Source: Pseudomonas subflava
GTDB taxonomy: Bacteria; Pseudomonadota; Gammaproteobacteria; Pseudomonadales; Pseudomonadaceae
Reading direction: 5' to 3'
Length of the DNA stretch: 64,000 nucleotides
NCBI RefSeq assembly: GCF_023823685.1
Contig: NZ_JAMXBF010000001.1
Location: forward strand, 186,001-250,000
Shown: positions 14,908 through 23,438 of the stretch, one piece after another
Numbering within the stretch: position 1 is the first letter of the stretch
Layout: each line of letters begins with the position of its first letter
The notes under the pieces: generated by a model
Told to the model about the DNA's origin: nothing
What the model saw: the letters and a program-made list of their open reading frames with translations, nothing else
The model's database searches: none
Program-made: the position numbers and the translations under genes

Positions 14908-17900
14908 TCAGGACAACGGCAGATGCCGGCTGATCAGCGCGCGCAGGGCCGCGGGTTTAACCGGCTTGGGCAGGTAGTCCAGCCCGGCGGCATGCACCGC
15001 GGCCACCAATTCCGGGCGGCCGTCGGCGCTGATCACCACGCCCGGCAGCGGCTGGCCCAGGCGCGTGCGTAGCCAGGCCATCAGCTCGGTGCCGGTGTCG
15101 CCCTCGTCCAGGTGGTAGTCGACCAGCGCCAGCTGTGGCTGCACCGCCTCGTCCAGCAGGTGCTCGCATTCCAGGCGGTTGCGCGCCGTCCACACCTGGC
15201 AGCCCCAGCGCGACAGCAGGCTGTGCATGCCGGCGAGGATGCTGTCCTCGTTGTCGATGCACAGCACCTGGGCGCCGCCCAGGGTGCGGCCATGTTCGGC
15301 CAGCGGCGTCGAGGCCTGCGGCGCGGCGCCGCGCACCAGCGGCACGCTGACGCTGAACACGCTGCCCTTGCCCGGCCAGGAGCGTACCTCCAGGCGGTGA
15401 TCGAGCACCCGGCACAGGCCGTCGGCGATCGCCAGGCCCAGGCCCAGGCCCTTCTCGGCGCGGGTCTGGTGGCTGTCCAGGCGCTTGAACTCCTCGAAGA
15501 TCACCTTGCGCTTGTCCTCGGGAATGCCCGGGCCACGGTCCCAGACCTCCAGGCGCAGATGCTCGCCCTCGCGCCGCGCGCCCAGCAGCACGTGGCCGCG
15601 GGCGTAGCGGAAGGCGTTGGTGAGGAAGTTCTGCAGTACCCGGCGCAGCAGCTTGGGGTCGCTGTCGATGCGCAGGCGGCTGGGCACCAGGCGGAAGTCC
15701 ACGCCCTGTTCCTGGGCCAGCACCTTGAACTCGGCGCCCAGGGCCTCGAACAGCTGGGCCAGGGGGAACTGGCTGCGTTCGGGGGTGATGCGCCCGCTCT
15801 CCAGGCGCGAGATGTCGAGCAGGTCGGTGATCAGGTCTTCGGCCGAGCGCAGCGAGCTGTCCAGGTGGCGCACCAGTTCCTGGGCCTCGCTGGGCAGGGC
15901 CTCTTGCTGGTGAGCGAGGGCGGCGGAGAACAGCCGCGCGGCGTTGAGCGGCTGCATCAGGTCGTGGCTGACCGCGGCGAGGAAGCGGGTCTTCGACTGG
16001 TTGGCGCTCTCGGCATTGCCCTTGGCCTCGCCGAGGGCCTGGTTCAGCTGCGACAGCTCGCGGGTACGCTCCTCCACGCGCTGCTCGAGGCCCTCGTTGG
16101 CCGCCAGCATATCGTGCTCGGCCTGACGGAACGCGGTGATGTCGGTGAAGCTCATGACGAAGCCTCCGCCGGGCATGGGGTTGCCGATAAGCTCGATGAC
16201 CCGGCCGTTGGGGAACAGCCGCTCGGAGGTGTGCGCCTTGCCCTGACGCATCCAGAACAGGCGCTTGGCCACGTGTTCCTCGACATCGCCGGGGCCGCAC
16301 AGGCCGCGCTCGGCGTTGTAGCGGATGATGTCGGCGATCGGCCGGCCGACGCCGATCAGCCCCTCGGGGTACTCGAACAGCTCCAGGTAGCGGTGGTTCC
16401 AGGCCACCAGGCGCAGGTTCTGGTCGACCACGCTGATGCCCTGGGTGATGTTCTCGATCGCACCCTGCAGCAGGGCGCGGTTGAACTGCAGCACCTCGGA
16501 GGCTTCGTCGACGATGCGCACCACGTCCTCGACCTGCATCTCCCGGCCCTCGATGGCCGCGCGCACCACGGCGCGGGTCGAGGAGGCGCCGAGCACGCCG
16601 GCCAGCAGGCGTTCGGTGTGGGCGATCCAGTCGCTGTCGGCGTTCTGGCTGGGGTTGAAGGGCTTGTCCTGCTGGTAGGAGAAGCGCACGAAGCTCTGCC
16701 GCGCCCGCTCCTCGCCGACGAAGCGCGCGGCCAGGGCCATCAGGTCGGCCACCTGCACGGCCAGCAGGTTGCGGCTGCCGGACTTGGCGCCGGTGTCCAG
16801 GCCGATGAAGCGGCCTGCCTGCCAGTGCTCGGAGACGCGGGTGCGCGAGAACCAGGAGACCAGGGCGAACAGCAGCCAGTTGCCGGCCAGCGACAGCACC
16901 ACGCCGCGGGTCAGCGGATCGATCTCGAAACCGACCGGGTAGTAGAGTAGCTCCGGCAGCAGCGGGAAGCTGTCCAGCGACCAGCGCAGGCCGCCGGCCA
17001 CCAGTGGCAGCACCAGGGTGTAGAACCACAGGGCGCAGCCGGCGGCGAGGCCGGCGAACACGCCGCGGCGGTTGGCCTGCTTCCACACCAGCGCGCCGAA
17101 CATGGCAGGCGCCAGCTGGCCGATGGCGGCGAACGACAGCTGGCCGATGGTGGCGAGGCTGGCGTTGGTGCCCAGCAGGCGGTAGCAGACATAGGCCAGC
17201 AGCAGGATCACCACGATGCTGACGCGCCGCGCGCTGAGCATCCAGTGGCGGAAGGCCTCGAACGGCCGCTCGGCGCTCTGCCGGCGCAGCAGGGCCGGCA
17301 GCAGCATGTCGTTGGAGACCATGGTCGACAGCGCCACCGCCTCGACGATCACCATGCCGGTCGCCGCCGAGGCGCCGCCGATAAAGGCCAGCAGGGCTAG
17401 CGCCGGGTGCGCCTCGGCCAGCGGCAGGTTGATGACGAAGGAGTCCGGCTGCACGCCCTGCGGCAGGATCAGCTGGCCGGCCAGGGCGATGGGCACCACG
17501 AAGGCCGCGGCCAGCAGCAGGTAGGCGGGGAACACCCAGCGCGCTAGGCGCAGGTCCCGCGGTTCGATGTTCTCCACCACGCTGACGTGGAACTGCCGCG
17601 GCAGGCAGATGATGGCGGTCATGGCCAGGCCGGTCTGCACCAGCATGGCCGGCCAGCTCACGGTCTGCGACCAGAAGTCCTCGAGGGCAGGCGCCTGGCT
17701 GGCGCGCTGGAACAGGTCGCCGAAGCCGCCGAACAGGCCCCAGGTGACGAAGGCGCCGACGGCGAGGAAGGCCAGCAGCTTGACCAGCGACTCGAAGGCG
17801 ATGGCCAGCACCATGCCGCGGTGGTGCTCGGTGACGTCCAGGCTGCGGGTGCCGAACAATACGGTGAACAGGGCGAGGATCAGCGACACGATCAAGGCCG

Positions 17901-18375
17901 TGTCCTGACCGCGCGTGGGGCTGGGCGTGGTGCCGACCAGCAGGTTGACGCCGAGCACGATGCCCTTGAGCTGCAGGGCGATGTAGGGCAGCACGCCGAC
18001 CAGGCAGATCAGCGCCACCACCACCGCCAGGCTCTGCGACTTGCCGTAGCGGGCGGCGATGAAGTCGGCGATGGAGGTGATGTTCTCCTGCTTGCTGATC
18101 GCCACCATCTTCTCCACCACCCAGGGCGCGAACAGCAGGACGATCATCGGGCCCAGATAGATGGGCAGGAACGACCACAACTCGCCGGCGGCCTGGCCGA
18201 CCGCGCCGAAGAAGGTCCAGCTGGTGCAGTACACCGCCAGCGACAGGCTGTAGACCCAGGCGCGGGTGCGCGGCTTGAGCGGCGTGCGGCGGCGATCGCC
18301 ATAGAAGGCGATGGCGAACAGGATGGCCATGTAGACCAGGGCGACGAAGGCGATCAATCCGCCGGACAGCGACAT
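14908..18375 (-). CDS. mxtR: Transporter-linked hybrid histidine kinase, MxtR/CrbS type
   Basis: This is a 1155-residue membrane sensor. Residues 1-500 form a sodium/solute-symporter domain with about 13 helices (YCTSWTFFGAVGQAAG...). A linker domain and PAS (ENITQGISVVDQNLRLVAWN) follow, then HisKA with phospho-acceptor H in VSHDLMQPLNAARLF, HATPase (GLGLAI) and a C-terminal receiver with phospho-acceptor D in LALVDYHLDEG. The layout and length match PAO1 PA3271 (MxtR), the CrbS-type acetate sensor that acts with the LuxR-type regulator ErdR/CrbR. The GNAT and AraC neighbours also match that locus. A likely target, yjcH-actP, is in this window. Assignment to MxtR rather than a paralogue is by context. 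Confidence 0.85.
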   Translation of the reverse strand: MSLSGGLIAFVALVYMAILFAIAFYGDRRRTPLKPRTRAWVYSLSLAVYCTSWTFFGAVGQAAGELWSFLPIYLGPMIVLLFAPWVVEKMVAISKQENITSIADFIAARYGKSQSLAVVVALICLVGVLPYIALQLKGIVLGVNLLVGTTPSPTRGQDTALIVSLILALFTVLFGTRSLDVTEHHRGMVLAIAFESLVKLLAFLAVGAFVTWGLFGGFGDLFQRASQAPALEDFWSQTVSWPAMLVQTGLAMTAIICLPRQFHVSVVENIEPRDLRLARWVFPAYLLLAAAFVVPIALAGQLILPQGVQPDSFVINLPLAEAHPALALLAFIGGASAATGMVIVEAVALSTMVSNDMLLPALLRRQSAERPFEAFRHWMLSARRVSIVVILLLAYVCYRLLGTNASLATIGQLSFAAIGQLAPAMFGALVWKQANRRGVFAGLAAGCALWFYTLVLPLVAGGLRWSLDSFPLLPELLYYPVGFEIDPLTRGVVLSLAGNWLLFALVSWFSRTRVSEHWQAGRFIGLDTGAKSGSRNLLAVQVADLMALAARFVGEERARQSFVRFSYQQDKPFNPSQNADSDWIAHTERLLAGVLGASSTRAVVRAAIEGREMQVEDVVRIVDEASEVLQFNRALLQGAIENITQGISVVDQNLRLVAWNHRYLELFEYPEGLIGVGRPIADIIRYNAERGLCGPGDVEEHVAKRLFWMRQGKAHTSERLFPNGRVIELIGNPMPGGGFVMSFTDITAFRQAEHDMLAANEGLEQRVEERTRELSQLNQALGEAKGNAESANQSKTRFLAAVSHDLMQPLNAARLFSAALAHQQEALPSEAQELVRHLDSSLRSAEDLITDLLDISRLESGRITPERSQFPLAQLFEALGAEFKVLAQEQGVDFRLVPSRLRIDSDPKLLRRVLQNFLTNAFRYARGHVLLGARREGEHLRLEVWDRGPGIPEDKRKVIFEEFKRLDSHQTRAEKGLGLGLAIADGLCRVLDHRLEVRSWPGKGSVFSVSVPLVRGAAPQASTPLAEHGRTLGGAQVLCIDNEDSILAGMHSLLSRWGCQVWTARNRLECEHLLDEAVQPQLALVDYHLDEGDTGTELMAWLRTRLGQPLPGVVISADGRPELVAAVHAAGLDYLPKPVKPAALRALISRHLPLS

Positions 18376-18539
18376 GCGAACTCCGCGTGTGGGGCATGGT
18401 CAGCAGGACCATTGGCTAGGGATTTAGTCTCGCACGCGGCGCCCGCTTCGTCAGGCCGACCATGGTCGCAACCGGCTTGAGCGGCGGCGGTCCCCCTGAT
18501 AGCGTGGCCGGCCGTGGTCGCCTTACCGGAGTTCGCGTC

Positions 18540-19109
18540 ATGTTCAAGCCCCAACCCGTGGCCCTGCAGCAGGGCGCCCTGCGCCTCGATCCGCTGGTCG
18601 AGAGCGACCTGCCGGGCCTGCTGCAGCTGGCCGAGGCCAATCGCGAGTCCCAGCAATACATGAGCGGCACCACGCGCCCGGACTGGTACCGCAATGCACT
18701 GGCCGAGCAGCGCGAGGGGCGCGAGGTGGTGTTCGCCATCCGCCTGGCCGGCGAGCTGGTCGGCACCACCAGCTTCTTCGACTTCAATCCGGTACTGCCG
18801 GCCGCCGAGATCGGCGCCACCTGGCTCGACGCGCGCCAGCACGGCACCGGCCTCAATCGCACGATCAAGTACCTGATGCTGCGCCACGCCTTCGAGGAGT
18901 GGCAGCTGGTGCGCGTGCAGCTGAAGACCGCCGCCAGCAACCTGCGCGCCCAGCGCGCCATCGAGAAGCTCGGTGCCCAGCGCGAGGGGCTGCTGCGCAA
19001 TCACCGGCGCCTGGCCGATGGCCGCCTCGATCACACCGTGATGTACAGCATCACCGACAGCGAGTGGCCGCAGGTCAAAGCCGGCCTGGAAGCGCACTTC
19101 GGTGCCTGA
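18540..19109 (+). CDS. GNAT-family N-acetyltransferase (RimJ/RimL type)
   Basis: The 189-residue protein follows the RimJ/RimL-like pattern: an N-terminal LRLDPLVESDLPGLLQL strand-helix, EIGATWLDARQHGTGLN for the acetyl-CoA loop region and NLRAQRAIEKLGAQREGLLRNH near the end. Such enzymes acetylate the N-terminus of proteins or small amines. ATG 18540 was chosen because CGGAG precedes it and the family starts about here; the frame is open from 18462. The AraC gene overlaps its stop codon by eight bases. Confidence 0.85.
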   Translation: MFKPQPVALQQGALRLDPLVESDLPGLLQLAEANRESQQYMSGTTRPDWYRNALAEQREGREVVFAIRLAGELVGTTSFFDFNPVLPAAEIGATWLDARQHGTGLNRTIKYLMLRHAFEEWQLVRVQLKTAASNLRAQRAIEKLGAQREGLLRNHRRLADGRLDHTVMYSITDSEWPQVKAGLEAHFGA

Positions 19110-19980
19110 GCCCCTGGCCGGCGGCGAGCGCACGCGCTTCTGGGAAAGCCCGGCGCTGGCCGGCGTCGAGCTGCTGCACGCGCGCTACATCGAGCAGCGC
19201 TTCTCGCCGCATGTGCACGAGGGCTTCGTCTTCACCGTGATCGAGGGCGGCGCCCAGCGCTTCCGTCACCGTGGCAGCGACCACCTGGCGCCGGTCGGCA
19301 GCATGGTGCTGATCAACCCGGACGAGGTGCACACCGGCTCCAAGGCCCATGAGCAGGGCTGGTGGTACCGCGGTTTCTACCCGGCGCCGACGCAGGTGCA
19401 GGGTGTGCTCGAGGAACTGGGGCTGGCGAGCGGCGGCATGCCGTCGTTCGGTGTGAGCGTGCTGCAGGACGTCGAGCTGCACCGGGCCTTCGGCGAACTG
19501 CACCGCCTTCTCGACGGCGATGTCCATGCGTTGCAGCAACAGACCGCCTGGCGCGAGGCGATCCTGCTGCTGTTCCAGCGCCATGCGCGCATTCCCCAGG
19601 CCCCGGCACCCGGCCGCGAGCCGCGGGCCGTAGCCCTGGCCAAGGACCTGCTGGCCTCCAGCCTGGCCGAACCGCCATCGCTGGAAGTGCTGGCGGCGCG
19701 GGTGAATCTCTCGCCTTTCCACTTTGCCCGGGTGTTCCGCCACGCCACCGGCCTGCCGCCGCACGCCTGGCTCAAGCAGCGCCGCCTGGAGCAGGCGCGG
19801 GCGCTGCTGCGTTCCGGCTGCGCGCCGCTGCAGGTCGCCGTGCAGCTGGGCTTCGCCGACCAGAGCCACCTGAACCGGCAGTTCAAGCAGAGCTACGGCG
19901 TCAGCCCCGGCGAATACCGCCGCGCGTGCGCGGGCCACTGCGCAATATCGTTCAAGACGCGGAGCACTTCTCTCGATTAG
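19102..19980 (+). CDS. AraC-family transcriptional regulator of azlCD
   Basis: This 292-residue protein has an N-terminal cupin sensing domain (ERFSPHVHEGFVFTVIEGG-like, residues 25-110) and a C-terminal pair of AraC helix-turn-helices (SLEVLAARVNLSPFHFARVFRHATG and ALLRSGCAPLQVAVQLGFADQS). It starts at GTG 19102 inside the end of the GNAT gene, so translation is coupled. azlC begins 23 bases after its stop, and the regulator probably controls that exporter, a common arrangement in Pseudomonas. The inducer is unknown but may be an amino acid. Confidence 0.88.
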   Translation: MPEPLAGGERTRFWESPALAGVELLHARYIEQRFSPHVHEGFVFTVIEGGAQRFRHRGSDHLAPVGSMVLINPDEVHTGSKAHEQGWWYRGFYPAPTQVQGVLEELGLASGGMPSFGVSVLQDVELHRAFGELHRLLDGDVHALQQQTAWREAILLLFQRHARIPQAPAPGREPRAVALAKDLLASSLAEPPSLEVLAARVNLSPFHFARVFRHATGLPPHAWLKQRRLEQARALLRSGCAPLQVAVQLGFADQSHLNRQFKQSYGVSPGEYRRACAGHCAISFKTRSTSLD

Positions 19981-20001
19981 CCTCCCGGATTCAAGGAGGC
20001 T
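19979..20001 (+). promoter_or_regulatory. Hairpin sequestering the azlC ribosome-binding site
   Basis: AGCCTCC (19979-19985) and GGAGGCT (19995-20001) form a perfect 7-bp stem with a nine-base loop. The right arm is the azlC Shine-Dalgarno sequence; the left arm begins in the araC stop codon TAG (19978-19980). A ribosome finishing araC would open the hairpin, so azlC translation is probably coupled to araC. Confidence 0.65.
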
Positions 20002-20003
20002 CC

Positions 20004-20714
20004 ATGTCCCGTCAACACGAACTCTTCCAAGGTCTGCGCGACATGCTGCCGATGCTGCTCGGCGCCATGCCGTTCGGCATCATCTACGGCAGCCTGGCCG
20101 GCGCCGCCGGCCTCACCCCCTGGCAGACCCTCGGCATGTCGGTGCTGGTGTTCGCCGGCTCGGCGCAGTTCATCGCCATCAGCCTGCTCGGCGGCGGCGC
20201 CACCCTGGCCGTGGTGTGGCTGACCACGCTGGTGGTCAATCTGCGCCACGCCCTGTACAGCGCCACCCTGCAGCCCTTCGTGCGCCACCTGCCCAAGCGC
20301 TGGCGCGTGCCGCTGGCGTTCTGGCTCACCGACGAGGCCTTCGCCGTGGTCCAGCACCGCTATGCCGAGACGGACGCCTCGCCGCACAAGCACTGGTACT
20401 TTCTCGGGGCCGGGCTGGCCATGTATGGCAACTGGCTGGCCTGCACGCTGATCGGCCTGGTGTTCGGCCAGGCAGTGCCGAACATCGGTGAATGGGGGCT
20501 GGACTTCGCCATGCTCGCCACCTTCATTGGCATCGTCGTGCCCATGCTGCGCAACCGCCCGCAGGTGGCGGCGGCGCTGGTCGCGGCCGGCGTGGCGGTG
20601 GCCTGCCATGATCTGCCTTACAAGCTCGGCCTGATGGCCGCGGCCTTCGCCGGCATCGTCGTCGGCGTGGTGCTGGAACGTCGCTACCGCCTGCTGCAGG
20701 ACGAGGTGTTCTGA
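20004..20714 (+). CDS. azlC: AzlC-family branched-chain amino acid exporter, large subunit
   Basis: A 236-residue membrane protein with the AzlC signature: LLGAMPFGIIYGSLAGAAGL at the first helix, MSVLVFAGSAQFIAISLL, NLRHALYSATL and FWLTDEAFAV. AzlC with the small subunit AzlD exports branched-chain amino acids or analogues across the inner membrane (the BrnFE family). ATG 20004 follows AAGGAGG (19993-19999). The azlD start codon overlaps the azlC stop in the ATGA arrangement, as expected for subunits made in equal amounts. Confidence 0.93.
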   Translation: MSRQHELFQGLRDMLPMLLGAMPFGIIYGSLAGAAGLTPWQTLGMSVLVFAGSAQFIAISLLGGGATLAVVWLTTLVVNLRHALYSATLQPFVRHLPKRWRVPLAFWLTDEAFAVVQHRYAETDASPHKHWYFLGAGLAMYGNWLACTLIGLVFGQAVPNIGEWGLDFAMLATFIGIVVPMLRNRPQVAAALVAAGVAVACHDLPYKLGLMAAAFAGIVVGVVLERRYRLLQDEVF

Positions 20715-21043
20715 TGGAAAACTGGATCCTGATCCTCGGCATGCTGGCGATCACCTTCGCCACCCGCTACAGCCTGTTCGCCTTCCCCGACCTGCGCTTT
20801 CCGCCGCTGGTGCGCCAGGGCCTGCACTACGTGCCCACCGCGGTGCTCACCGCCATCGTGGTGCCCGGCATGCTGCTGCCGGACGGCAAGACCTGGGCCC
20901 TGAGCCCGGACAACGCCTACCTGCTGGCGGGGCTGATCACCATCGCGATTGCCGCGGTCACCCGCCACCTGCTGGCGACCATTGGCGGCGGGATGCTGGC
21001 GTTCTTCCTGCTGCGCTTGTGGCTGGGGCAGATGCCGATCTAG
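20714..21043 (+). CDS. azlD: AzlD-family branched-chain amino acid exporter, small subunit
   Basis: This 109-residue protein has about four helices and the AzlD motifs ITFATRYSLFAFP, RQGLHYVPTAVLTAIVVP and TRHLLATIGGGML. It pairs with AzlC to make the complete exporter. Its start overlaps the azlC stop by one base. The last 140 bases of the gene, together with the REP palindrome behind it, are present a second time directly downstream. Confidence 0.93.
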   Translation: MENWILILGMLAITFATRYSLFAFPDLRFPPLVRQGLHYVPTAVLTAIVVPGMLLPDGKTWALSPDNAYLLAGLITIAIAAVTRHLLATIGGGMLAFFLLRLWLGQMPI

Positions 21044-21046
21044 CCG

Positions 21047-21104
21047 GTAGCCGGACTTCAGTTCGGAGCACCTCGGCCAGCCCCGGACTGAAGTCCGGGC
21101 TACG
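21047..21104. repeat. REP-type palindrome, copy 1
   Basis: GTAGCCGGACTTCAG and its inverse CTGAAGTCCGGGCTAC flank the centre CACCTCGGCCAG. This is the common Pseudomonas REP layout, and it is the right part of the duplicated unit that also contains the azlD end. Confidence 0.75.
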
Positions 21105-21116
21105 GCGCTATGGCAG

Positions 21117-21258
21117 TGAGTCTGGACAGTGCCTGTCTGCTGGCGGGCTGATCGCCATCGCGATTGCCGCGGTCACCCGCCACCTGCTGGCGACCATTGG
21201 CGGCGGGATGCTGGTGTTCTTCCTGCTGCGCTGGTGGCTGGGGCAGATGCCGATCTAG
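21117..21258 (+). pseudogene. Partial duplicate of the azlD 3' end
   Basis: The segment repeats azlD 20901-21043. Its first 30 bases differ at six positions, most in codon-consistent places, and the next 112 bases differ at only three. A missing G in the GCGGGGCTG tract (GCGGGCTG here) puts TGA in the azlD frame, so it cannot encode the subunit. It has no start codon or ribosome site of its own. The mosaic divergence suggests an old duplicate or foreign allele partly homogenised with the live gene. Confidence 0.85.
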
Positions 21259-21262
21259 CCGG

Positions 21263-21318
21263 TGCCCGGACTTCAGTCCGGGGCACCTCGGCCAGCCCCG
21301 GACTGAAGTCGGGCTACG
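21263..21318. repeat. REP-type palindrome, copy 2
   Basis: GCCCGGACTTCAGTCCGGGG and CCCCGGACTGAAGTCGGGCTAC flank the same CACCTCGGCCAG centre as copy 1. It ends the duplicated unit and lies before the promoter region of the next gene. Confidence 0.75.
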
Positions 21319-21442
21319 GATCTGCGTAAAGCAGCCCGCTGGCGCGGCGCATCGCGAAAGCCACACGCGGGTGTGGCTTTGCCGAGGGCAGATGCGGTCC
21401 AATATCGGACGGCCCGCTCGGCCTCTCACAGGTACAAGGACG

Positions 21443-23314
21443 ATGACCCCGAATTCGCAATTCGCCCTGCTCGGCACCCGGCGCTTCCTGCCGTTCTTCA
21501 TCACCCAGCTGCTCGGCGCGTTCAACGACAACATTTTCAAGCAGTCGCTGATCCTCGCCATCCTGTTCAAGCTCAGCGTCAGCGCCGAGCGCGATCTGCT
21601 GGTCAACCTCTGCGCGCTGCTGTTCATCCTGCCGTTCTTTCTGTTCTCCGCCCTCGGCGGCCAGTTCGGCGAGAAATTCGCCAAGGACGCGCTGATCCGC
21701 ATGATCAAGCTGGCCGAGATCGTGATCATGGCGGTCGGCGCGGTCGGCTTCCTGTTCGACAACCTCTACCTGATGCTTGCCGCGCTGTTCGCCATGGGCA
21801 CCCACTCGGCGCTGTTCGGCCCGGTGAAATACTCGATCCTGCCGGCGGCGCTGCGCGAGCAGGAACTGGTGGGCGGCAACGCGCTGGTGGAGATGGGCAC
21901 CTTCCTCGCCATTCTGGCCGGCACCATCGGTGCAGGGCTGCTGATGTCCGGCGAGGGCTACCGCATGGCGGTGGGCGTCGCCATCGTCGCGACTGCGGTG
22001 GCGGGCTACGTCTCCAGCCGCAGCATTCCGCGCTTCGCCGCGGCGCTGCCGCAGCTGGAGCTGGACTGGAACATCTTCCGCCAGTCCTGGCAGATCATGC
22101 GCCTGGGCCTCGGTCAGCGCCCGGCGGTGTCGCGCTCGCTGATCGGCAGCTCGTGGTTCTGGTTCCTCGGTGCGATCTACCTGACGCAGATCCCGACCTT
22201 CGCCAAGGACCTGCTGCACGGCGACGAGAGCGTGGTAACGCTGATCCTCACCGTGTTCTCGGTGGGCATCGCGCTGGGCTCGATGCTCTGCGAGCGCATG
22301 AGCGGACACAAGGTGGAGATTGGCCTGGTGCCGTTCGGCTCCTTCGGCCTGTCGCTGTTCGGCATCCTGCTGTGGGCCACGTCCAGCAGCTTTCCGCAGG
22401 CGGCTGCTACGCATGACTGGCTGGGCCTGCTGGGCATGGGCGAGGCGTGGTGGGTGCTCGGCTCGATCCTCGGCCTGGGCGTGTTCGGCGGCTTCTATAT
22501 CGTGCCGCTGTACGCGCTGATCCAGTCGCGTACCGAGGAGCACGAGCGGGCGCGGGTGATTGCCGCCAACAACATCCTCAACGCGCTGTTCATGGTCGCA
22601 GCGGCGCTGGTATCGATCCTTTTCCTCAGCGTCGCCGAGCTGAGCATCCCGCAGCTGTTCCTGGCCATCTCGCTGATGAACATCGCGGTGAACCTGTACA
22701 TCTTCAAGATCGTCCCCGAGTTCACCATGCGCTTCCTCATCTGGATGCTCAGCCATTCGATGTATCGGGTGCAGCACCAGAACCTGCAGGTGATCCCGGA
22801 GGAGGGCGCGGCGGTGCTGGTGTGCAACCACGTGTCCTTCGTCGACGCGTTGCTGATCGGTGGCGCGGTGCGCCGGCCGGTGCGTTTCGTCATGTACTAC
22901 AAGATCTACAACCTGCCGGTGCTGAACTTCATCTTCCGCACCGCCGGTACCGTGCCGATTGCCGGGCGCAGCGAGGACCCGGAAGTGTTCGAGCGCGCCT
23001 TCGCCCGCATCGCCCAGTACCTGGCCGAGGGCGAGGTGGTATGCATCTTTCCCGAGGGCAAGCTGACCACCAGTGGCGACATCGACGAGTTCAAAGCCGG
23101 GGTCGAGCGCATCCTCGAAGCCAATCCGGTGCCGGTGATCCCCATGGCGCTGCAGGGGCTGTGGGGCAGCTTCTTCAGCCGTGCACCGCACAAGGGCCTG
23201 TTCAAGCGCCTCTGGTCGCGGGTCAATCTGGTCGCCGGCCAGCCGCTGCCGGCGGATACCGGGCGCCTGGTGCTGCAGGAGCAGGTAAGCCTGCTGCGTG
23301 GCGATCAGCGCTAG
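21443..23314 (+). CDS. MFS transporter-acyltransferase fusion (LplT-Aas-like lysophospholipid protein)
   Basis: A 623-residue fusion. Residues 1-420 form an MFS-type permease (ITQLLGAFNDNIFKQSLILAIL, VKYSILPAALREQELVGGNALVEMGTF), the LplT-like lysophospholipid flippase pattern. Residues 440-623 form a PlsC-type acyltransferase with NHVSFVD (HX4D motif) and FPEGKLTTSGD. In E. coli, LplT flips lysophosphatidylethanolamine inward and Aas re-acylates it. This fusion would do both but lacks the AMP-ligase domain of Aas, so an acyl-ACP or acyl-CoA donor must come from elsewhere. ATG 21443 follows AAGGAC. A terminator follows the stop. Confidence 0.87.
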   Translation: MTPNSQFALLGTRRFLPFFITQLLGAFNDNIFKQSLILAILFKLSVSAERDLLVNLCALLFILPFFLFSALGGQFGEKFAKDALIRMIKLAEIVIMAVGAVGFLFDNLYLMLAALFAMGTHSALFGPVKYSILPAALREQELVGGNALVEMGTFLAILAGTIGAGLLMSGEGYRMAVGVAIVATAVAGYVSSRSIPRFAAALPQLELDWNIFRQSWQIMRLGLGQRPAVSRSLIGSSWFWFLGAIYLTQIPTFAKDLLHGDESVVTLILTVFSVGIALGSMLCERMSGHKVEIGLVPFGSFGLSLFGILLWATSSSFPQAAATHDWLGLLGMGEAWWVLGSILGLGVFGGFYIVPLYALIQSRTEEHERARVIAANNILNALFMVAAALVSILFLSVAELSIPQLFLAISLMNIAVNLYIFKIVPEFTMRFLIWMLSHSMYRVQHQNLQVIPEEGAAVLVCNHVSFVDALLIGGAVRRPVRFVMYYKIYNLPVLNFIFRTAGTVPIAGRSEDPEVFERAFARIAQYLAEGEVVCIFPEGKLTTSGDIDEFKAGVERILEANPVPVIPMALQGLWGSFFSRAPHKGLFKRLWSRVNLVAGQPLPADTGRLVLQEQVSLLRGDQR

Positions 23315-23329
23315 ATCGCTGCAACAAAT

Positions 23330-23355
23330 AAGCCCGCCGATTGGCGGGCTTTTTC
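23330..23355 (+). terminator. Intrinsic terminator after the MFS-acyltransferase gene
   Basis: AAGCCCGCC and GGCGGGCTT form a 9-bp stem with loop GATT, followed by TTT and CATGG. Confidence 0.85.
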
Positions 23356-23438
23356 ATGGCGCACATCCCTGTGCGTCACCCTTCGGGCAGCTTCGCTGTG
23401 AAAAACGGCTGTCCTGCCGTTTTTTCATGGGCGCAGGT

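Noticed and set aside
15112-16950. 612-codon open frame antisense to the mxtR kinase gene
   Set aside because: It is the complement of a gene with clear domains. High GC suppresses stop codons on the opposite strand, and the translation is rich in Q, G, A and H with no motif.
21314-23191. 625-codon open frame antisense to the MFS-acyltransferase gene
   Set aside because: It is a shadow of a gene with clear MFS and HX4D motifs; its translation is H/Q/R-rich without pattern.
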